From Sipunculus nudus (Eukaryota > Annelida > Sipuncula > Golfingiida > Sipunculidae): 64,000 nt of DNA. The position numbers and the translations under genes were made by a program. The stretch is from positions 50,285,429 through 50,349,428 of the forward strand of contig CM049312.1 of NCBI GenBank assembly GCA_026874595.1. The letters run 5' to 3'. Shown piece after piece: positions 23,960 to 36,400 of this stretch (its first letter is position 1; each line of letters opens with the position of its first letter). The notes under the pieces are model-generated. The model saw only the letters and a program-made list of their open reading frames with translations. It was not told the DNA's origin and searched no databases.

Positions 23960-24640
23960 AGAACTTCAAAAGAAGTGGTCTGGCTGTTAAAAGGGCACAA
24001 ATCATAATCATTGGAAGTTGGAACCAGAAACTTTTAAAGTCTGCACATCTACAGAGGTCCCAGGCATTTCTCCTTTGAAATCTGAAATAAGGTCATGGTG
24101 ACCTATATAATGCAAACTACGAGCCAAAACATGATTTTTAGCATGCAGTGAGTCAGACGGGGCACAAATTGTATCTGCTAGCCCAAGACTTTTCTAACAT
24201 GACATCTAGATAATTCATGGGCAAATCTCCATGGAAACCTGAAATTAGGTCATGGTGACCTATAATCTGCAAGATATGTGAAAGAATAGATTTGGGCATC
24301 CTATAGACAGATTTGCATGATTGGTTACAGTTGCTCCTACAAACTTCTGATTTGAGTAAGATAAAGGGAGGATCCCGTAAATATTTCTTGGAAACCTGAA
24401 ATAATGTCACTTACCTATATTCTGCGAGCTATGTGAAAGAAGATGATATTAGCACTCTATTAGTCAGATGGGCACAAATTGTAGCAGTTGGATGAAGAAC
24501 TTCTGTCTTAGCATCCAGGGAGTTCCTGATAAAATCTTCTTGGAAAGCCTATATAAGGTCAATGTAACCCTTTTTCTGAGGACTATTGGCAAAATGGGTG
24601 ATTTTTAACACTCTGGGAGTCATTTTACCCATTGTTCAAG
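23960..24640 (+). repeat. Degenerate tandem units of about 130-150 bases
   Basis: About four diverged copies built around 'gggcacaaattgta', 'catccagggagtt' and 'tggaaacctgaaataaggtcat'. No coding potential was seen. Confidence 0.55.
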
Positions 24641-24662
24641 AACTTTGAATTCACCGTCTTCT

Positions 24663-25018
24663 GTGGCTCAGGGGTAGAGTACAGGACTCAAAGCCAGGAG
24701 GTTGTGAGTTAAAATCTCAGGAGAGGCGGTGAAATCTTCATGGTCACCCAGGGTAAGCGCTCGGCAGGCTTAATGAGAAGGCTGTGCCCCACAGGCATGT
24801 ATCACTCACTGACAAGTGACCCGCAGGTGCAGTAGACACAGGGCCTGGGTGACCCCAGATATAAAAATAATATGATAGTAAGTGAGTGCTACCACCCTGT
24901 CACAAAGTCCCAAGCCGAAATGGAACTCTGCAGATGTACATACTTAGATTAAGAATTAGATAAGACAGCATAACAAAAAGGAGGTGGTTACCTCCACCAA
25001 AAAAATTAATAAAAAAAT
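24663..25018 (+). mobile_element. tRNA-derived SINE
   Basis: The start resembles a tRNA gene: A-box-like TGGCTCAGGGGTAGAGTA, then an anticodon-arm-like 'caggactcaaagccaggagg' and a degenerate B-box region 'ggttgtgagttaaaatctc'. A non-tRNA body and an A-rich tail (AAAAAAATTAATAAAAAAA) follow. The broken acceptor stem and tail argue against a functional tRNA gene. Confidence 0.6.
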
Positions 25019-25200
25019 GGTTCCTTGAATTCAGCTGAGCGTCATGGCCCATGGGCCACTTGTTTCCTGTAGGTGTGGTTGATTTAAATTACTTAAAAAT
25101 TACACTTAAATTAAATCTTTTTAAATTTGAAATTGTAGCTTTTATTCAAGTTTTAATGTCAGGTATTGTTTACATCAAGAGAACCAAGTAAAGTGATGTG
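25019..25200 (+). repeat. Alpha-family 3' end and internal fragment
   Basis: TTCAGCTGAGC followed by GGCCCATGGGCCACTTGTTT (25030-25063), then alpha internal text 'tattgtttacatcaaga'. Here the palindrome is GGCCCATGGGCC, with both arms changed together. Confidence 0.6.
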
Positions 25201-25254
25201 CAGAGAGTGCTTCAGCCCTCACCTTGCCAAGCTGTTATGTAACTTTCTTCTGCT

Positions 25255-25450
25255 TAGGGTCTGGACAGTTGAGAGGTTAAACACTCAGCTCTTCCCTGTG
25301 ACCTGGGTTCATTCACCAGCATGGCTATGAGAGTGGGTTGTAGTGGCCCATCCATGGATGGTGGTTTTCTCCTGGTACTCCGTTTTCATCCATCTCCAGA
25401 CACTACAGAATGCCGCCACATGAGCCATGGAGAGTGCCTCGATTAGTTAT
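25255..25450 (+). mobile_element. SINE-like repeat (second type)
   Basis: A B-box-like GACCTGGGTTCATTCACC (25301) is followed by 'gtggttttctcctggtactccg', a phrase common in animal tRNA-derived SINEs. The 5' part is degenerate. Confidence 0.45.
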
Positions 25451-25662
25451 AATAACTATTTGTATAATCATTGTAAAATAAATATGTTTATAATTTCACT
25501 CCAGGCAGCTGAGCTGAGCCAGGCTCATATGTTTTAACAGCTAGATGAAAATGAAAAGGAACTTAATTTAATTCTGATCAGTTTCACTACTTCCAGACAG
25601 ATATCTCAGTATTACTAAATGATCTGAAGATTAGATTTTTTCTTGATAATTTCTATCTACAG

Positions 25663-25940
25663 GTCGCATCTACCATGCACTTGGTAAGTACACAAAATCA
25701 ATCCAGTACCTGCAACAAGGCCTGCTGTTGGCAGAACACCTTGGTTACAAAGAGGAAGAGGCTAAAATCAGACATCGCTTAGGTCTTGCACTGTGGGGTC
25801 AAGGTCAGCTGAACGACTCGAAGCAGCAGTTGTACAGGGCAGCAGAGTTATTTGAATTAATACGGCGCAGTGCACAAAATAACAGTGAATACAAACTGTC
25901 ATTGTTTGACCTTCAGACTGCCTGCTATCAGGCTTTACAG
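25663..25940 (+). CDS. TTC28: TTC28 exon e: last TPRs and linker to CHAT
   Basis: The acceptor is TATCTACAG before 25663 and the donor GTAAGC at 25941. It enters in phase 1 and leaves in phase 0. It encodes GRIYHALGKYTKSIQYLQQG, AEHLGYKEEEAKIRHRLGLA and the end run YKLSLFDLQTACYQALQ, matching the vertebrate region just before the CHAT domain. The frame stays open into the intron for about 140 bases, which is chance. The next exon continues exactly where the homology requires (ALQ then RVLVAMG). Confidence 0.95.
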
Positions 25941-26076
25941 GTAAGCTACAAACAATCAAGAACTCTAGGTCAAAATTATCTGTCTGTTTTTAAGTTGTTA
26001 AGGAACCTAATAACAATAGATCACTTAGTCTTGGCAAGCATGAATTTTGTTACAGAGATAAATAAAAACCAGATTC

Positions 26077-26896
26077 TGTAACACTAGGCAGCGTGAATTG
26101 TCTAGGGGAATGAATAAAGAAGTCAGTGGTTTTTTGTTAACAAATAAATATAATTTATTCTTAAAACAACCCTAACATTACAATACTCTAAATCAATACA
26201 GTTACACAGTAAAACAACAGTATAACAGTAAATCAGTACAATTACCAACATAATAAATAAAGTGTACAGTACCAGAGTGTCCAGATCCTAGGCTTTTCAG
26301 GATACCACCACTGTCACAGCTCGATAAGTCTTTTAAAACATATAATCCAGATGAACAGTTCACGTAAATCTTCTCAGAAAATAAAGGTCCAATTAAGTCC
26401 CCAAATCATTCTGTTGTAATCCACAAGTGGAGTTCTGGTAATAGTCCCAAAGGCAAACTGAAGACCTAATAAAACCTGTTACAAAGTTTGAAGAATATCT
26501 TTAAATGCTGCAGTTATCCAAAAGGTCCACAAACTGACTCACACTCTTCCGTGTCCGCTGGAGTATTTCTCTCTCTCCTCTTTGGGCTCTAAACAGAGCC
26601 CCTAATTTATATCTTCTTATTTCAAAGCCTAGAAACTTTATTTCACAAACAATCCAAAGAACACAATACATAATACACACGCTCCCAAAGAACAATACAA
26701 GACACGCGCTATGAGTGTGAACAGCCCAGAAAATTCCAGATTAGCACAAGCGCTGTGACTTTACATGCCAGGGTTCACCCAGTATGGATTACACCGAGGG
26801 CTGTGTCTCTATGCACCATAGAAATTCATGCCCAGGGCTTGAGCCTAACATGAAACAGAATGTCAACAGAGCACAATAAAATAGACACCTGTTACA
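26077..26896 (-). mobile_element. Probable solo LTR, - orientation
   Basis: It begins TGTAACA and ends TGTTACA (inverted 7-base ends), about 820 bases, in the intron between exons e and f. On the - strand there is a TATA-like ATATAAATTAGGGGCTC near 26612 and AATAAA-type signals near 26150, as expected of an LTR. A clean target-site duplication was not seen (AGATTC versus AAGATC), and no internal retroelement sequence is attached. Confidence 0.5.
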
Positions 26897-27106
26897 AAGA
26901 TCAATTTCACATATTCCACAAATATGTAATTGTGCATACCAGTATGATGACATGTTAATGATACCGTCATACTTCCGTACATTTAATGAGTTTTCTTAAT
27001 ATAACACAATTAACTTATAATATGTTTGATCAGATGTATACTGATACAAGGTAATTGTTCCTTCATCCACTGGCCACCTTCATGTAATCATAATGATCCT
27101 TCCCAG

Positions 27107-27353
27107 AGAGTGCTGGTAGCAATGGGTGACCATGAGGAGGCTCTGGTAGTAGCTGAGCGAGGGCGGACACGTGCGTTTGTGGACCTGCTGCTTGAGCGAC
27201 AGAGCAGAGAGGATTCCTGGTTCAGCGGACTTGACAGCTCCCCGGTGACTCTGGATCAGCTGCTGCATATCACAGATAAACAGAGAGCCTTTGTGCTTTA
27301 CTTCTCACTTGCTGCAGGCTACCTGTATACCTGGCTCATCTCACCTGGGCAAG
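27107..27353 (+). CDS. TTC28: TTC28 exon f: start of the CHAT region
   Basis: The acceptor is CCTTCCCAG before 27107 and the donor GTAACT at 27354. It is phase 0 to 1. It encodes RVLVAMGDHEEALVVAERGR, TRAFVDLLLERQSREDSW, then DKQRAFVLYFSLAAGYLYTW and LISPGQ. The AERGRTRAFVDLL motif and the YFSLAAGYLYTWLISPG strand are typical of the N-terminal part of CHAT domains, where a TPR array leads into the caspase-like fold. It follows a probable solo LTR in the preceding intron by about 210 bases. Confidence 0.95.
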
Positions 27354-27564
27354 GTAACTACTTTGAAAAATCTTAATAATCTGACAATTTAAAAAGCAGG
27401 AGCCCTATAGTAATCACCCTGTCCGTCTGTCTGGTTATCTACAAATTTGTCTCCAGTTTGTATTGGCCAGTTAGATTCAAAATTTTACATATGTATACCT
27501 CGGTACTAAATAAAAGGCTATTGATATTAAGTTTAGAGGGTCAACAGTCAAGATCAGAGTTATT

Positions 27565-28186
27565 AGCTCAGCTGACTATAAGTCATCTGAGCTATACTGA
27601 TGGTCCTTTGTCCATCTGGCCATCCATCCAGGCATCCATCAATTATCAGGGCACATTTTGACACCGTTGGACCTACAAATCCAAAATTCAGCATACAGTT
27701 AGATGTCCCCAAGTTCTTGCAAACCCAAAACTGGGTCATTGTGACTTCATTCCTTCAAGAAATTAAGGACAAACCTCAATTTTCAATAAAAAAAACTATT
27801 GTTACATTTCAAAACTCTTATATCAAAACCACAAGAGCTGTTTCTTCTTCCTTGGCATAAATATTCCATTATATGCTTCCTATTTACATGCCAAAAATTA
27901 GTTCAGTATTGTGTAATTCCTTAAGTTATTTGCCCAGATATGCACTTTATAAAAAATCAGGAAAGATATTTACTTAGCATGATAATTGTTGTAGCTAGAG
28001 ACTTTTTTTTTCAGGGATATAACTTCACATAATAAAATTTAATTGTATACCCAAAACTAGATCTGAATTTGGAAATTTTTTTAAAATTATTAGCATAAAT
28101 TTAAAATCAGTACCTTCAATTTTGCCCAACTTTGACCTGATGTATATCTCTTTGCACAGGTTTGCATTAGGCCTGTACGCCTTGTT
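27565..28186 (+). mobile_element. Chimeric element: alpha 5' part with beta 3' end
   Basis: It starts TTAGCTCAGCTGACTATAAG and follows alpha as far as 'tttgcccaactttgacc' (about 28136). It then switches to the beta 3' end: CTGATGTAT...GCACAGGTTTGCATTAGG, a mutated hairpin AGGCCTGTACGCCT and TTGTTT. The join falls where the two families share a short match. Confidence 0.6.
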
Positions 28187-28289
28187 TTTTTTATGAAATG
28201 TATCCTTTAATATAACACTTAATTCCATATTTATATGCCCTTCATATGACAGGAGAATAATGGCAAAACCACTGTTTGCCTGTTCACTT

Positions 28290-28735
28290 TTATGGTCGCT
28301 GCAATAACTTACTTGGGCTGTGATGGAATTTCACAAAACTCACCATAACTACTTACCAACAGATTATCTCACTGAGTTCAATTATGGGAAACATCCATGC
28401 ATATTTAATAAGGTCACGGGTCAGTAGGCTACTTCGTGGTGTTGCTGCGATAACTTATGAAGAATATGAAGGATTTTGATCAAACTCGTCAGAAATGTTA
28501 ATCAATAAAATATCTCACCTGAGTTCCATATCCAGCAAAATCCATGCATATTTCATGAGATCAGAGGTCACTGATCTTTGGAGGCACCTTACCAAAAGTC
28601 CTATTAATTTTCTGAATCTCATGATACATATTTACCAATGGAGTTTCTCACCTGAATTACCTCCTCATCAAAAATCACACATATTTTATAAGGTCAGAGG
28701 TCACCAGGTACATGATGGCCATATTATGCACGTTT
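28290..28735 (+). repeat. Three tandem units of about 150 bases
   Basis: Units share 'atctcacctgagttcca', 'atccatgcatatttcat' and 'aaggtcagaggtca'. Part of an unassigned element. Confidence 0.6.
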
Positions 28736-29515
28736 GAGGTGCTCTTGTTTTCTAATTGCATCATTACATGGATACAGGCCGTAAGTTTCATTTATTACAC
28801 AGTGGAAATGCGATTTATACCTAATTGGCTTGTTTAAACATGCTTATTAAGTTTTGTTTATGCTCATTTGATTTTTTTTACAGCATTTTGTTTTAGTTAA
28901 TAAATTAATGATTATTATTATACTTTGTCTAATGTCTATTATTCTATATTTTACAGTGTTTCATTTTGGCAGGGCCATTTACAAATGGTAATATATATGA
29001 AAAACCAAAAGAAATAAGTATATTTTGCATTTAGTAATACTGAGCTGAGCAATGTGACCCATGGGTCTTGTTTCCTTATAGAATTTTTAAATGGTTTCAG
29101 GTCACAATTTTCATGTATTACACAGTGCAATATTTACTTATCAGATTTAGTTAATGCTCATTTGAAAATGTAAAATTTTCATTGTTTACAGCATTTATTT
29201 CAGTTAATAAATTAAATGTGTATTATTATTCTTCATCCAACTTCCACTTTCTTCCTCATACTCTGTAATTGACAGGGTTTCATACATTTCCAGTGGAGGG
29301 GTTATTTATACACATATTGCTGTCACATAACGCTGAAATACTGATACTTCTAGAATGATATTTGATCATGAGAGGCTCCTGTATCTTTGATATAGTCCAT
29401 TAAAGAGCGCAGTATTAGTTTTGCAAACATATTCAGTATTTGATTATCACCAAATAACACGGGCATTTCCTCTAATCTTTTCAAGTGCTAATTTTTATAT
29501 AAAACACATACCGTA
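28736..29515 (+). repeat. Decayed alpha 3' relics
   Basis: Contains GAGCTGAGC...GTGACCCATGGGTC and CTTGTTT at 29042-29073, and two related blocks with 'ggtttcaggtcacaattttcatgtattacacag'. No coding sequence. Confidence 0.5.
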
Positions 29516-29590
29516 TTTATGCGTGTATAAGACGACCCCGTGTATAGGACGACCCCCAATGTTGAGCCTCAAATTTTGGTTCAAATTATT
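29511..29590. mobile_element. Unclassified DNA-transposon-like end
   Basis: ACCGTATTTATGCGTGTATA, then 'agacgaccccgtgtataggacgaccccc'. This repeated GTATAAGACGACC-type text is familiar from short DNA transposon remnants in many animals. Superfamily not assigned. Confidence 0.35.
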
Positions 29591-29685
29591 TTTCAGCATC
29601 TTAAGTTGGAGGTGCCAGCTACTGAGGATAACTTTGTTAGCATAATGATCACTTTAACACTGATGATTGAAATGGGATTTTATAA

Positions 29686-31556
29686 TTAGCTCAGCTGACT
29701 ATAAGTCATCTGAGCTATAGCCGTGGTCCATTGTCCGTCGTCCGTCCGTCTGTCCGTCCGTCTGTCAGTCCGTAGATGTGGCACTTTTGAAACCGTAAGA
29801 CCTAGGAATCCAAAATTCGGCATTATGTTAGATGTCCCCAAGATCTCCTACCAAGCCGAAAACTGGGTCTTTCGACTTCGTTCCTTTGAGAAATTAAGGA
29901 AAAACCTCAATTTTTTATTAAAAACCTATTTGCACACTTCAGGACTGCCTATTATCAAAACCACTCATCTGTTTTTCCTCATATTTACCATAAATATTCC
30001 TCTATATAGTTCCTATGTACATTCAAGAAATTATGCCTGTATTATATAATTTAAAAAAGTTATGGACCCAAACATAATGCATTTTGTAAAAAATCAGGAA
30101 AGATATTTGATCACTTAACACAAAACATGTTAAAGCTATGGACCAAAATTAGATAAAAATCTTTTAAATTTTTTAAAATATTAATAAAAATAAAGTTTTT
30201 TTCCTGTAAGTGCTGTGGATTTAATTTTCACAGCATGTTTTTGTTACCTTTTCAACTTTTCAGCTTTTAAGTTTAGAAAGCTGAAAGAAATTGGCCAAAA
30301 ATTGTAGCTTTTATTAATGTGTTTATGAGACCCTGTCAAACTTTGGCTCTCTCCAGCCCTTCTTGAGTCACCTGTTTGTTGACCTTGTTGAACTTTCAGC
30401 AAATTATGCATGCTTGAGGCGAGGCATACACGGGAATCCAGGCAGCTTATGGCCAGCCACAGTTGATCCAGGTGTCCAACCCAACTCATCTAGTAGTTTT
30501 AACCAACTACATAACAATAAACAATAAATTAATTACTTTTTATTGGTTTTTAATAAAAAATTAAAGAAAAATAGAAAAGGAATTTGTTAGTTTATAATAA
30601 CAGGAAATTAACTTGCAGTTACTGATGATATAAGAATCTTGTATCGATGGATAGAATGTCACGTATTCCGAATAACACCATGCAGTCACCTATGGTATTT
30701 TTCAGTTCAATTTTAATGATAAAGAAGTAAATCATACCATTCATTACTAATCATTAGGGATCATATGATGGAAATTGATGATAGACAAAGATGCAGTTTA
30801 TAATATTAATCTAGATTCCTACTGTGTCTAGTGTGTACATTGATGTGAAATTAGTCCAAAATGAATTTATTACAGTTATTTTTTAATATAAATAAAAGCC
30901 ATAAAACCAGGTACTTATGATCATTATTTAAATGTGTGAATTTTGTATATTCTGGATTCTCAACATCATTGTTTGGTGAAAACTGAATAAATACCAGACA
31001 TGGTGCGAACTTTGTAATTGTATTTGAAATACGAATATGATTATGTACTCCATTATAAAATTTCTTGCATAAAGAATGGGAATTCAGGTAAAAATGAAAG
31101 TATATGAATACCAGTGCAAATACTTTCAAAATGTATTCATAAATGCATTCATGAATATATTCTTTAATATTATTTTAATAATCATTTCAGTTATATTTCA
31201 TTTTAAAAAATCATATGATTCTCTTATTATTTTTAATAAAAATTATATTTGGGACAATATTTGTATTTTTTTAAATTAATAGTTAAACCCTTATATTATA
31301 TATTCTGCTTATAAGTTATATGGCCAAGTCAAAATGTGTGTGACAATAGTACTCCATTTGTTAATAAAATAAATGAAATCAATCCTCTTCCCTGTCTCCA
31401 AAGGTACTATCAAAATCATACATAAGCTAAACAACAACAACTCCTAATACAGCTTATATTTATTACCACACAAAACCAGCATGTGCCTCATTTCTAAATA
31501 ATATTTTTTTTATCATATATAACAGCTGAGCGTCGTGACCCATAGGTCCCTTGTTT
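29686..31556 (+). mobile_element. Alpha3: complete alpha element
   Basis: 5' end TTAGCTCAGCTGACTATAAG; TCCG microsatellite 29738-29770. 3' end CAGCTGAGCGTCGTGACC, then CATAGGTCCCTTGTTT. It is the uninterrupted counterpart of alpha2 and documents the delta1 insertion. About 1.87 kb, no long open frame. Confidence 0.7.
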
Positions 31557-32331
31557 AAAAATTCAGCTTTAATTTGCACCTGCAAAATTTTTAAAAAAAT
31601 TCAGGTGAATGCAGTGACCCATGGGTCCCTTGTTCTTAGTAGATTTGACAGATGTTGGTTCAGGGCAGAAATCATAACTGTATGACACAGAGAATTCCAG
31701 GTTAATATCTGGAAAGGTGGTCAATTCTGCCACCAAACCTAAACTGTAAAATACTGTTCTTTGTGTTAAACACATCTTTGAGCACTTTATAATTATGGTA
31801 GATCTCCTCAGTCCAGTCTTTACATTCTGTAAGATAAATCTAGTTTGGTTTAAAACTTGATATACATAAATGTGGCTCACTACAAAAGTAAGAACCTTAT
31901 TTAAAGAAGCTTTGGGGTCAAAAGATTTAAGGTCATGACCAGAGTTATTCACAGTTGATTTGAAAAAAAGTCAGTTCAAGGCAGAAATTAGAAACACATT
32001 TTTCAACACCATAGAAGATAGCTCTTTCTAAGTCAAAATACATACAAAAGGCAAGATGATTTTTCATGGAATTTAGTTTGCTGATTAATTCTGAAGAATA
32101 TCAATTTTCTCCAATAACATAAGGCTGTCTCTGTAATATTTTTACCCCCCATGGTTTCTCTTTTTTTCTGCACACGTACTTGACACAAGTGCTTGTGATC
32201 AGTTTTGTGTATTACAAAACCAAAACAAAGCCTTGGCATAGCACTAAAATCTTAATTCATGTTAGATAAAATTTTTCAGCTTGTCTTGACCAGTGCTTAT
32301 TCACCAATCTTCATCTTCCTTATGCTTACAG
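31557..32331. other. Intron f-g, last part; one further alpha 3' end
   Basis: 31599-31634 carries TTCAGGTGAA...GTGACCCATGGGTCCCTTGTT, a second alpha-type 3' end just after alpha3. The rest up to exon g has no recognised content; a 127-codon - strand frame has no recognised homology. Confidence 0.5.
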
Positions 32332-32509
32332 GTGTCATGAAATTTCACCAAAGAAGTATTGCTGATATAGAAAACAACTGTGACACTGAGGATGTGCAGA
32401 GCTTACACTCTCTCAACATGTCCTCTGTGTCTGTGATTGATCAGTTTGTGGGAGGAGTAAGAGAGACCTTAGGGGTTGAGTTTCACACACCCTCGGCCAG
32501 TTCCTCAAG
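32332..32509 (+). CDS. TTC28: TTC28 exon g: CHAT insert region
   Basis: The acceptor is ATGCTTACAG before 32332 and the donor GTCAGT at 32510. It is phase 1 to 2. It encodes GVMKFHQRSIADIENNCDTE, an acidic and serine-rich stretch, then SVIDQFVGGVRETLGVEFHT. It fits vertebrate APGAGIVKFHEHYL...SVREALGVESH. The poorly conserved middle is expected, since this segment is a loop between CHAT strands and is variable. The last codon is completed by the first base of exon h (AG|G). Confidence 0.92.
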
Positions 32510-32880
32510 GTCAGTACAGCCGGGTAAAACTATTTGCATACATGTATAGTTAGCTCTCCTTTGACCTGTAGATATGGCATGAAATATTTCAGTAATCCAT
32601 CGACTTGGAAAGAAATTATAGGAGACTTGTGTGAATCTTTTAAGAATCTTACAGGTTTCTTGCTCACTTGCGTACAAAACATTCATAAGAATCTTTTAGG
32701 AATCTTATAGGATCTAAATTTAAGGCTAATACAGCAAACCACTCCTGAGATATGAGCATTGATGTATTCTACATAAAAATGATTAGGGCCCCACATTTCA
32801 AGCAGCCCTAAAGTGATCACCTTTTCAGTCCTTACGTACTTTCAATCGTCCTTCTGTGTTTTCTTTTGCACATGATATCT
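32510..32880. other. Intron g-h, first part; nothing recognised
   Basis: No coding or repeat structure recognised. Confidence 0.45.
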
Positions 32881-35800
32881 TAACAAGAAACTTGCTTGAT
32901 CTTTCTCAAACTACAGGGTTGATTGGTACCTATGAGTGCTTTAGACCTATCAAATTACAGACATGTTGGATTTCCAATATGGCTGCCAGACCTCAATAGG
33001 TTAATTTCTTTTGGGCACAATATCTCAACCAGAACATGCTTGATCTTTCTCAAATTTACAGGGATGATTGGTGCCAATATGGCAGCCAGACCACAATCAA
33101 AGATTTTCTGTTGCCAACATTTTTATAAACAGAATACTTTTGATCTTTTTCAAATCACAGGGTTGATAGGTGCCTATAAAGACTCCATCACTATTGAATT
33201 ACAGACCCGCTCAAAATCAAATATGGCCACCAGAGGACGGTTGGAGATTTCTGACTCACACATTATGACAAACAGACCACAATCTTAGATTTTCTGCCAC
33301 ACACATTTTCAAAAACAAAATACCTTTGATCTTTGTTAAATTCACAGGGTAATATGAGTACTCTATTCCTGTTGAATAACAGACCTTTCTAAAATCAAAT
33401 ATAGCCACCAGAGTACAATCTGTTTACTTTAACTTTAACCGTAAACTAAACTTTTTACCATTTGATCCATAACATTTTGATTAAAAATATCTTTTGAATA
33501 TGTCTGCTTGAAACAGCATTGTAGCCAAAGTCTTTCAGTGCATATAAACAGATTTTGTAACAGGCCAAAATTTTACCTGTATCTATAAATAGCTTTGCAG
33601 ACTGCCAGCTATTTCTGGTTTAGCAACAGGTTAAGAGTTGACCCAGAACAGTGGCTACACCTTGCACATTAGCTTCACTTGACTTATGGGGGCTTCAGCT
33701 GAGTGCACCTAACTCAAGAGAAGTTTGATGTATTGGCCTGAAATTTTCACCTGTCTGTGCATCTCTGATGGCTTTCTCATTATGACTGGTATCACCATGT
33801 ACAATAATTTTTGCACAGTGTATGTTACTCCTTTTTGCTCAGGAGGGGTTTGATATATCAACCTGAACTTGTGCATATCCTAGGTACATCTCAGACAGCT
33901 TCATCATATACAAGACTGGTGGTGCCACCTATAATAATTTTTGCTCAGTTTGTGTCCCTACTTATGTCTCTCAGGAGTGATTTAATACCTCAGCCTGAAA
34001 TTGTGCATGTCAATACATCTCAAATATTTTGGTGGTATACTAGAGTTATGGTGCCATCTAAAATTTTTAGCTCAGCTGACTATATGTCATCTGAGCTATA
34101 GTTGTGGTCCATTGTCCGTCGTCCGTCCGTCTGTCCGTCCGTAGATGTGGCACATTTTGAAACCGTAAGACCTAGGAAATCAAAATTCAGCATAATGTTA
34201 GATGTCCCCAAGATCTCCTACCAAGCCGAAAACTGGGTCTTTGCGACTTTGTTCCTTTGAGAAATTATGGAAAAACCTCAATTTTTTATTAAAATCCTAT
34301 TTTCACACTTCAGGACTGCCTAATATCAAAACCACTCATCTGTTTTTCCTCATATTTACCATAAATATTCCTCTATATAGTTCCTATGTACATGCCAGAA
34401 ATTAAGTCTGTAAAGTATAAATTCTTTAAGTTATGGGCCCAAACATAATGGACTTTGTAAAAAATCAGGAAAAATAATAACTCACTTAACATGAAAAATT
34501 TTGATACTAGAGTCTATTTTATCAAGTATATAACTATGTTTAATTAAGATTCAATTGTTTACCCAAAATTAGATCTGAATTTTGTAAATTTTTTAAGTTA
34601 TTAGCATAAAAAAAAAATCAGTACCTTAAATTTTGCCCAACTTTGACCATGGCACATTTTTTTCCTGTAAGCACCATTGATTTAATTTTCACAGCATGTA
34701 AACATAAATATTTAGTTTGTCTAAATCTGAAATTTGAAAGTAAAAGCTTGAAAATTAAGCTAGTTATTGATTTTTTTCTGTAGTCACTTGCTTTGATTAC
34801 AGATGCAGGGTCCCACTCCAGGTCACTGGAAGTCAGCTATGCCAGGGTTTCTGATTTGTTACAGTCACTGGGGGAGATCCCCTGCTGTGACAGGTGTACA
34901 GTTATTCTCATATCACCACCCCAATCACCACCCCCCCCCCCCACCCCCCCCCCCCCCACAAACCCAACCCACCAAGTGTTATGCAGTAATTGTTATTGTT
35001 TTCACTGTATCTCCTTAATTGTAATGCTGTTTCCACTCCGATATGCAAAAACTTTCCTTGAAAAAATAATTCAAGGTGTAATCCAGAAGATGCAATGTTG
35101 TGTAATGTAGCATTTTTAAAGAAATCAATTTTCTTTTAAATGATTTAAAAAAAAAATTATGAACCCATCAGTATGCTTAAATTATTATAAAATATGAAGC
35201 ACATTATGGATAAATAAAGACACAATTGAAAATTGTGAAATCTAAATCAAGTATTATTTTTAGATATTTATTGTTTTACATATTTAAAAGATATATTTTT
35301 GTGGTAAAAAATAAATAAACATTTGTATGCATGATGTGGTGTTATCTGACAAGATTGAGATTTATGATGATGCAATTGAGAATTATGAATCAACTTTTAT
35401 ATTCAGATATATATGTTATATTGGAAATGTATAGAAATATAAACTTAAATTAGAAAATAATTGATGTGATAAAAAAATCAGGATTTAATACAAACATTTG
35501 TTCATTATTTTCCTGCCTCAGCAGAATTTGAGATCAGGCTTTGTTTGCCCTGTTTTATGTTGTTAATTAGCTATATTTCAACTGTATACATTTCATAAAA
35601 AAATACATATATATTTAATAATATATATTATACAAATAAATAGATTCAATTGAACAAATGTGTAAACTACTGAAATGTCAACAGTTAATCAAAAAACCAA
35701 CTAATGATCATGGTAATAGTACAGATCATTTGTTCACAAACTGCTCACATGCTTTAGTTTCAACATTAGGAAACACATGGTCAGGTCACAAAATATTTTT

Positions 35801-36400
35801 TGCAACGATTTCTTGCTCATCAATACAAACCAATCATATAAACCAACCATGGCCTTTATTACCTCTTCCTCTTACACTTTATCTCCATTAGATATTATTT
35901 TAGATTTTTACCTTCAAGGTTAACATCAGCTGAGCACAGTGACCCATAGGTCCCTTGTTATGGGTTGCATACATTTGTGCACAAAGCTCAAGAGTGGTTT
36001 GAAGTATCTCCCTGAAATTTTGCATGTCCATACACCTTTGATGAATTTCTCATACACAAGACAAGCTGGTGGCACTACCTACAGTCATTTTTGTGTTGTG
36101 TACATCAATGCCAGTAATTCTGAAGTTGAACCCCTTTAATCTGGCACAGATATTGGTTATGGGATAAGGTATATTTAAATTGGGGTCATAACCTTTCCTA
36201 TGAGAGTTGCCATAACCTTGAATATTCCCATATTAGGTGAAAAATATTGTTTTTCAAGTCAATAGATGTATCTCCCTGAAAATCAAAATGAAAGCTGTCA
36301 GATGCCATGATACGTGATGGACCACTGGGAAATGAAAACCTTATTTTCCTTAAATAACTTCACATCAGTCTCCACACTTCTAACACATATTAAAAATTAG
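32881..36400 (+). mobile_element. Beta/gamma-like repeat mosaic with nested alpha4
   Basis: 32918-33420 repeats the 'gattggtgcctatgagg' units of gamma1. 33520-34060 repeats beta internal text ('gcatataaacagattttgtaacaggcc', 'ggtggtgccacct'). After alpha4, the beta-like tandem text resumes at 35960 ('tggtttgaagtatctccctgaaattttgcatg'). It ends near 36405 in CCTTGTTTTTT. Strongly decayed. Confidence 0.5.
34066..35959 (+). mobile_element. Alpha4: complete alpha element
   Basis: 5' end TTTTTAGCTCAGCTGACTAT; TCCG microsatellite 34117-34141; 3' end CAGCTGAGCACAGTGACCC, then ATAGGTCCCTTGTT. It matches alpha1 almost base for base, including the poly-C region (34930-34957) and the endonuclease remnant at 35658-35830. 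Confidence 0.72.

Noticed and set aside
24663-24740. Possible tRNA gene
   Set aside because: A- and B-box-like sequences are present, but the B box is degenerate, no acceptor stem pairs, and an A-rich tail follows; a SINE fits better.
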